Part shown: positions 60,988 through 64,000 of the stretch, piece after piece | How positions within the stretch are numbered: position 1 is the first letter of the stretch | How the letters are laid out: every line of letters starts with the position of its first letter | Assembly (NCBI RefSeq): GCF_001902145.1 | Contig: NZ_MRST01000016.1 | Location: 62,001-126,000 of the forward strand | Length of the DNA: 64,000 bases | Reading direction: 5' to 3' | Origin: Pseudomonas fluorescens | GTDB lineage: Bacteria; Pseudomonadota; Gammaproteobacteria; Pseudomonadales; Pseudomonadaceae | Made by a program: the position numbers and the translations under genes | Notes under the pieces: model-generated | Told to the model about the DNA's origin: nothing | The model's input: the letters and a program-made list of their open reading frames with translations, nothing else | The model's database searches: none

Positions 60988-61274
60988 GCCCGGCAGTCAA
61001 CACAGTTAGATTGTGTGCATATCCATTCCTGCGGTAACGGCTACTTAGGGTTCCGCCCTGACGGCGGGTCACTTTGGAAAAGCCCCAAAGTAACCAAAGG
61101 GCTCTTGCCCCACCACTCGGCACCTCGCCTAGGCTCGGTGTGCCCGTAATCCGCCAGTGATTTGGGGGGCCGCCTAAGATCAAAAGCAGATCAAGAGCAA
61201 GATCAAAAGCGGCTCGCTTCGCATCGTGGTTACCGTCGGTGGCTATAAACTAGAAAGTTGTAAGAATCCATCAG
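60988..61274. other. Gap with a probable dispersed repeat
   Basis: No gene is seen. The stretch from about 61040 to 61215 (GGGTTCCGCCCTGACGGCGG, CCAAAGTAACCAAAGGGCT) resembles an intergenic repeat common in P. fluorescens genomes, and contains a short tandem GATCAAAAGC / GATCAAGAGC / GATCAAAAGC array at 61168-61210. Confidence 0.5.
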
Positions 61275-61298
61275 CATCGCAGGCAAGCCAGCTCCCAC
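61275..61298. repeat. Single REP unit, CATCGCAGGCAAGC type
   Basis: A solitary unit of the type paired at 8127, just after the moaA stop region. Confidence 0.75.
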
Positions 61299-61327
61299 CA
61301 CTGATGTGCGACCGAATTAAAACGGGA

Positions 61328-62296
61328 TCAGCCGCCGATGATCTTCATGATCGTGGCACCACCGGAAAACGCCACTTCCTGCTTGTCGGCCAAGGCCTTC
61401 ATCAACAAGCCCTGCAACGCCGGCAACGCCTGGTGACGCGGTTGATCGAGCAAGTCACCGACATAATGGCGATTGCTGGAGGACAGGCACCCATGCAGCC
61501 AACCGGTGGAGGACAACCGCAACCGCGAACAGGTGCGGCAGAACGGTACGCTCTCGTTGGCGATCACACCGAAGAAGCCCTTGCCCGGCACTTCGTAGCG
61601 TACCGCCGTCGCATCGACGGGTGCGTTGGCTTGCAGGTATTCATGTTGCTCGCCGATCAAGCTGAGCAGCTGTTGCAAACTGACGAACTGTTGCAGGAAC
61701 GCGTTGGAGTCTTTGGCCAGGTGCCCCATGCGCATCAGTTCGATAAAGCGCAGCTCGTAGCCACGCGCCAGGCAGTAATCGAGCAGCGGCATCACCTGGT
61801 CCAGGTTCTGGCCGCGCAACGGCACCATGTTGACTTTGATCTTGATTCCGGCAGCACTGGCCTGGTCCATGCCATCGAGCACGGTGGCCAGGTCGCCGCC
61901 ACGGGCGATGCTGCGGAAAGCGTTGGCATCCAGCGTGTCGAGGGAGACATTGATGCGTCGGATACCAGCGGCCACCAGCAACGGCAGTTTGCGCGCCAGC
62001 AGTTGGCCGTTGGTGGTCAGGCTGATGTCGCTCAGGCCCATCTGCCCTACCGCCCTCATGAAGGCTTCCAACTTGGGGCTGACCAACGGCTCACCGCCGG
62101 TAATGCGCAAGCGCTCGATACCCGCCGCTTCGATCAGGTATGCCACGCCTCGGGCCATGGCTTGGGCCGACAGTTCATCCTGGGCAGCCACCAGCCGCTT
62201 GCCGTCAGGCACGCAATAGGTACACGCATAATTGCAGGCTGAAGTCAGGCTGATCCGCAAATTGCGAAAACGCCTGCCTTGACGATCAACGATCAT
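61328..62296 (-). CDS. moaA: GTP 3',8-cyclase
   Basis: The 322-residue radical-SAM enzyme starts molybdenum-cofactor synthesis by converting GTP to 3',8-cyclo-GTP. The first cluster is CNYACTYC near residue 21. The second is in FCRTCSRLRLSSTGWLHGC, and the essential C-terminal GG is present (MKIIGG). GGEPL binds SAM. It is monocistronic here; two strong hairpins lie between it and the TetR gene. Confidence 0.95.
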   Translation of the reverse strand: MIVDRQGRRFRNLRISLTSACNYACTYCVPDGKRLVAAQDELSAQAMARGVAYLIEAAGIERLRITGGEPLVSPKLEAFMRAVGQMGLSDISLTTNGQLLARKLPLLVAAGIRRINVSLDTLDANAFRSIARGGDLATVLDGMDQASAAGIKIKVNMVPLRGQNLDQVMPLLDYCLARGYELRFIELMRMGHLAKDSNAFLQQFVSLQQLLSLIGEQHEYLQANAPVDATAVRYEVPGKGFFGVIANESVPFCRTCSRLRLSSTGWLHGCLSSSNRHYVGDLLDQPRHQALPALQGLLMKALADKQEVAFSGGATIMKIIGG

Positions 62297-62327
62297 GGAT
62301 CACTCCGGCAGAGGATAATTCGGGCGC

Positions 62328-62359
62328 GCTAAAAGCTGACTCATAACTCAGCTTTTAGC
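62328..62359. promoter_or_regulatory. Perfect 12-bp inverted repeat upstream of moaA
   Basis: GCTAAAAGCTGA and its exact complement enclose an 8-nt loop, 32 nt before the moaA start. No U-run follows, so it is not an ordinary terminator. Operator or leader structure is possible. Confidence 0.65.
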
Positions 62360-62387
62360 AAGGTCCTTGCCTGAGTATATTCCTGGG

Positions 62388-62406
62388 TTACTGCGCCTGG
62401 CAGTAA
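62388..62406. promoter_or_regulatory. Second inverted repeat upstream of moaA
   Basis: TTACTGC-GCCTG-GCAGTAA, a 7-bp stem with a 5-nt loop, between moaA and the TetR stop. It may be a terminator or part of the moaA leader. Confidence 0.5.
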
Positions 62407-62435
62407 ATCGTTGCGCCATCACTGTGGCGAATGAC

Positions 62436-63101
62436 TTACGTGGCAGGGGTGTCGCCGCTCTTCTCGGCGCCCGGCAGTTCCGGGCTGTGCTTGCGCTTGT
62501 TGCCCATGCGCACGCCGATGTCCATCAGGAATTGGAAGAAACCTTCCTGGTCTTCCAGCACATTGCTCCAGAACGGCGAGTGGTACAGCGCCACAGCGCC
62601 ATGCACCAAGGCCCAGGCGGCGCAGTAGTGGAAATATGGTGGCACGTCTTCAAGCTTGCCTTCGCTGATACGCCCCTTGATCAGCAGGGTCAGGCGTTCG
62701 AAGTTCGAGGCGCGGATCTTGTGCAGTTCCTCGACCATCTCCGGCACTTGGTGACCTTTGACCACCTTCTCTTCCAGGCGGTCGAACAGGCGATAGCGCT
62801 GCGGGTCACGCATGCGGAACTCGAAGTAAGCGCGGGACAGGGCTTCCTTGTCTTTGTCGACATCCGCAGAGTGCAGCAACTCGTTCAAATCGCGCTCGTA
62901 GTCGAGCATCAGGCGCAGGTAGATTTCGGCCTTGGACTTGAAGTGCTTGTAGATCGTGCCTTTGCCGATACCCACGGCATCCGCAATCATCTCGACGGTG
63001 ACGCTGTCTTCGCCTTGTTCAAGAAACAACTTGAGCGCGGTGTCGAGAATTTCCTGCTCACGGCGGCGAAACTCACGGACCTTACGGGGTTCTTTGTGCA
63101 T
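62436..63101 (-). CDS. TetR/AcrR-family regulator
   Basis: The 221-residue protein has an N-terminal TetR helix-turn-helix (TVEMIADAVGIGKGTIYKHFKSKAEIYLRLM, residues 34-64) and a C-terminal ligand domain. P. aeruginosa keeps an orthologue at the same place before rgsA and tatD. Regulon and ligand are not known to me. The ATG at 63101 gives MHKEPRKVREFRRREQ. Confidence 0.9.
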   Translation of the reverse strand: MHKEPRKVREFRRREQEILDTALKLFLEQGEDSVTVEMIADAVGIGKGTIYKHFKSKAEIYLRLMLDYERDLNELLHSADVDKDKEALSRAYFEFRMRDPQRYRLFDRLEEKVVKGHQVPEMVEELHKIRASNFERLTLLIKGRISEGKLEDVPPYFHYCAAWALVHGAVALYHSPFWSNVLEDQEGFFQFLMDIGVRMGNKRKHSPELPGAEKSGDTPAT

Positions 63102-63410
63102 GAGGAAGAGTCTGCAGAGGTCGGAAATAGGGAGGGTTGCGCAGGGCCATGGATACGTGGCGATACGATTTACCCGATGCGAGGGATTATCCCGACTGAA
63201 CGGTCGTTGGGCAATGTCTATGTGAACCCGCCAGGCACATAAGTTTCAATGCGCCAACGATTTCGCCGTTATCAGTCAGAAATAATACGCAACACCTGAG
63301 CCTGCCCATCAGCGCAATGAGAACTCAAGCGAAGGCCGCGTATTCCAAATCTGTTTAAAAAACGATCAATCACGACTGGACTGAATGGGATAGTGGTCAA
63401 TACTTCAACT

Positions 63411-63528
63411 GTCGGCGCGACATCTCCCCCAAGTGACGCGTCGACCTGGGTACCGACGGACTGCGTGCCCTTGTTTTACTCCTAATGGTCTTAGCCCGGA
63501 TTCACCCCCCAGAACCCGGGTTTTTTTT
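63411..63528 (+). ncRNA. rgsA: RgsA-like small RNA (P16)
   Basis: The plus-strand stretch from a CAATACT -10-like element (63398) to a terminator is about 118 nt, matching the roughly 120 nt of RgsA. RgsA is a RpoS-dependent, Gac-influenced sRNA known in P. fluorescens and P. aeruginosa. Position between the TetR gene and tatD agrees with P. aeruginosa, where rgsA is annotated near PA2958. No start codon or ribosome-binding site lies here. Exact 5' end is inferred. Confidence 0.72.
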
Positions 63529-63529
63529 G
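63494..63529 (+). terminator. Terminator of the RgsA-like RNA
   Basis: AGCCCGG pairs imperfectly with AACCCGGGTT, followed by eight T residues. No plus-strand protein gene precedes it, which supports an RNA gene. Confidence 0.75.
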
Positions 63530-63546
63530 CCTGCGATTCAGCCGCT

Positions 63547-64000
63547 TTAACCGGCTACGTGGGCCAGCGGGAACAGGCGCTTGAAGTTCTCGGTGGTCTG
63601 CTCGGCAAAACGCTCGTACGACTCGCCGCGCAGCATCGCCAGGTAATCAGCCACGTCACGTACATATTCGGGCAAGTTCGGTTTGCCGCGATGGGGGATG
63701 GGCGCCAGGTACGGCGAGTCGGTTTCCACCAGCAGGCGGTCGGCGGGCACTTGGCGGGCCACATCGCGCAGCGCGTCGGCATTGCGGAAGGTGACGATGC
63801 CCGACAGGGAAATATAGAACCCCAGGTCCAGGGCCGCCTTGGCCATGTCCCAGTCTTCGGTAAAGCAATGCAACACGCCAGCCTGCGGCAACGCGGCTTC
63901 ACGCAGCAAGGCCAGGGTATCGGCACGGGCGCCTCGGGTGTGGACGATCACCGGCTTGCCCGTCTGCTGGGCGGCTTGCAGGTGCAGGCGGAACGAGGCC
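63547..64000 (-). CDS. TatD-family deoxyribonuclease, 5' end cut by window edge
   Basis: The C-terminal 150 residues of a TatD metal-dependent hydrolase are present; the N-terminus is beyond 64000. PVIVHTRGARAD holds a metal-binding His, GVLHCFTEDWDMA a second, and LLVETDSPYLAPIPHRGKPN the catalytic Asp and Pro-rich loop. TatD enzymes act on DNA, probably in repair or programmed degradation. Adjacent position to rgsA agrees with other Pseudomonas genomes. Confidence 0.92.
   Translation of the reverse strand, partial: ASFRLHLQAAQQTGKPVIVHTRGARADTLALLREAALPQAGVLHCFTEDWDMAKAALDLGFYISLSGIVTFRNADALRDVARQVPADRLLVETDSPYLAPIPHRGKPNLPEYVRDVADYLAMLRGESYERFAEQTTENFKRLFPLAHVAG

Overview
The window is chromosomal DNA of a Pseudomonas of the fluorescens group. 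The evidence is the gene content (prpBC with a GntR regulator, thrH, [4Fe-4S] cysH, etfBA beside ETF-QO, a TetR gene and an RgsA-like sRNA before tatD), the high GC with Pseudomonas codon use, and many short paired inverted repeats (REP/REPIN) between genes. Both ends are cut: prpC lacks its 3' part and tatD its 5' part.

0-9.9 kb: the methylcitrate genes prpC and prpB with a GntR repressor and a palindromic operator; a three-gene set (retropepsin-like protease, inactive transglutaminase with membrane helices, ATP-grasp ligase); pabB; a higBA toxin-antitoxin pair; thrH and cysH. 9.9-17.3 kb: an NCS1 transporter with an allantoin/hydantoin-type racemase, a LysR regulator divergent from an SDR gene, a HAD phosphatase, small membrane and lipoprotein genes, and an EamA transporter with a histidine-rich tail.

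17.3-21.1 kb is the accessory part. Two 124-bp copies of a phage-gene end plus terminator bracket an F420-reductase-like oxidoreductase, its divergent HxlR regulator, a deleted P2-type gpS gene, an AT-rich membrane-protein gene and a frameshifted P2-type gpW gene. After the second copy come a 92-residue protein resembling the small IPD072-type insecticidal proteins of Pseudomonas, a terminator, a decayed tRNA-Cys-like sequence and an intact tRNA-Ser(GGA).

21.8-30.3 kb carries lipid and beta-oxidation genes (crotonase, acyltransferase, FadB-like multienzyme protein and thiolase), corA, a glutamine amidotransferase and a cytochrome c. 30.4-33.6 kb is a second peptide-modification-type operon (circularly permuted ATP-grasp, alpha-E, transglutaminase). 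34-40 kb holds rraB, a START protein, a MocR regulator, an OmpA/DUF4398 lipoprotein pair and a solute-binding protein. 40-44.3 kb has etfBA divergent from ETF-QO around a PsrA-type box. 44.4-52 kb has an AraC regulator and alcohol dehydrogenase, an IclR regulator, and an arabinose-type ABC operon (SDR-araF-araG-araH).

52-64 kb: an acetyltransferase, an MFS transporter, three small stress-type genes, a four-gene nucleoside-type operon resembling E. coli yegTUVW but with an NCS1 permease, two DUF genes, moaA behind strong hairpins, a TetR gene, an RgsA-like sRNA and tatD. The most unusual points are the phage-remnant island with its insecticidal-type gene, the yeg-like operon, and the two separate ATP-grasp/transglutaminase systems.
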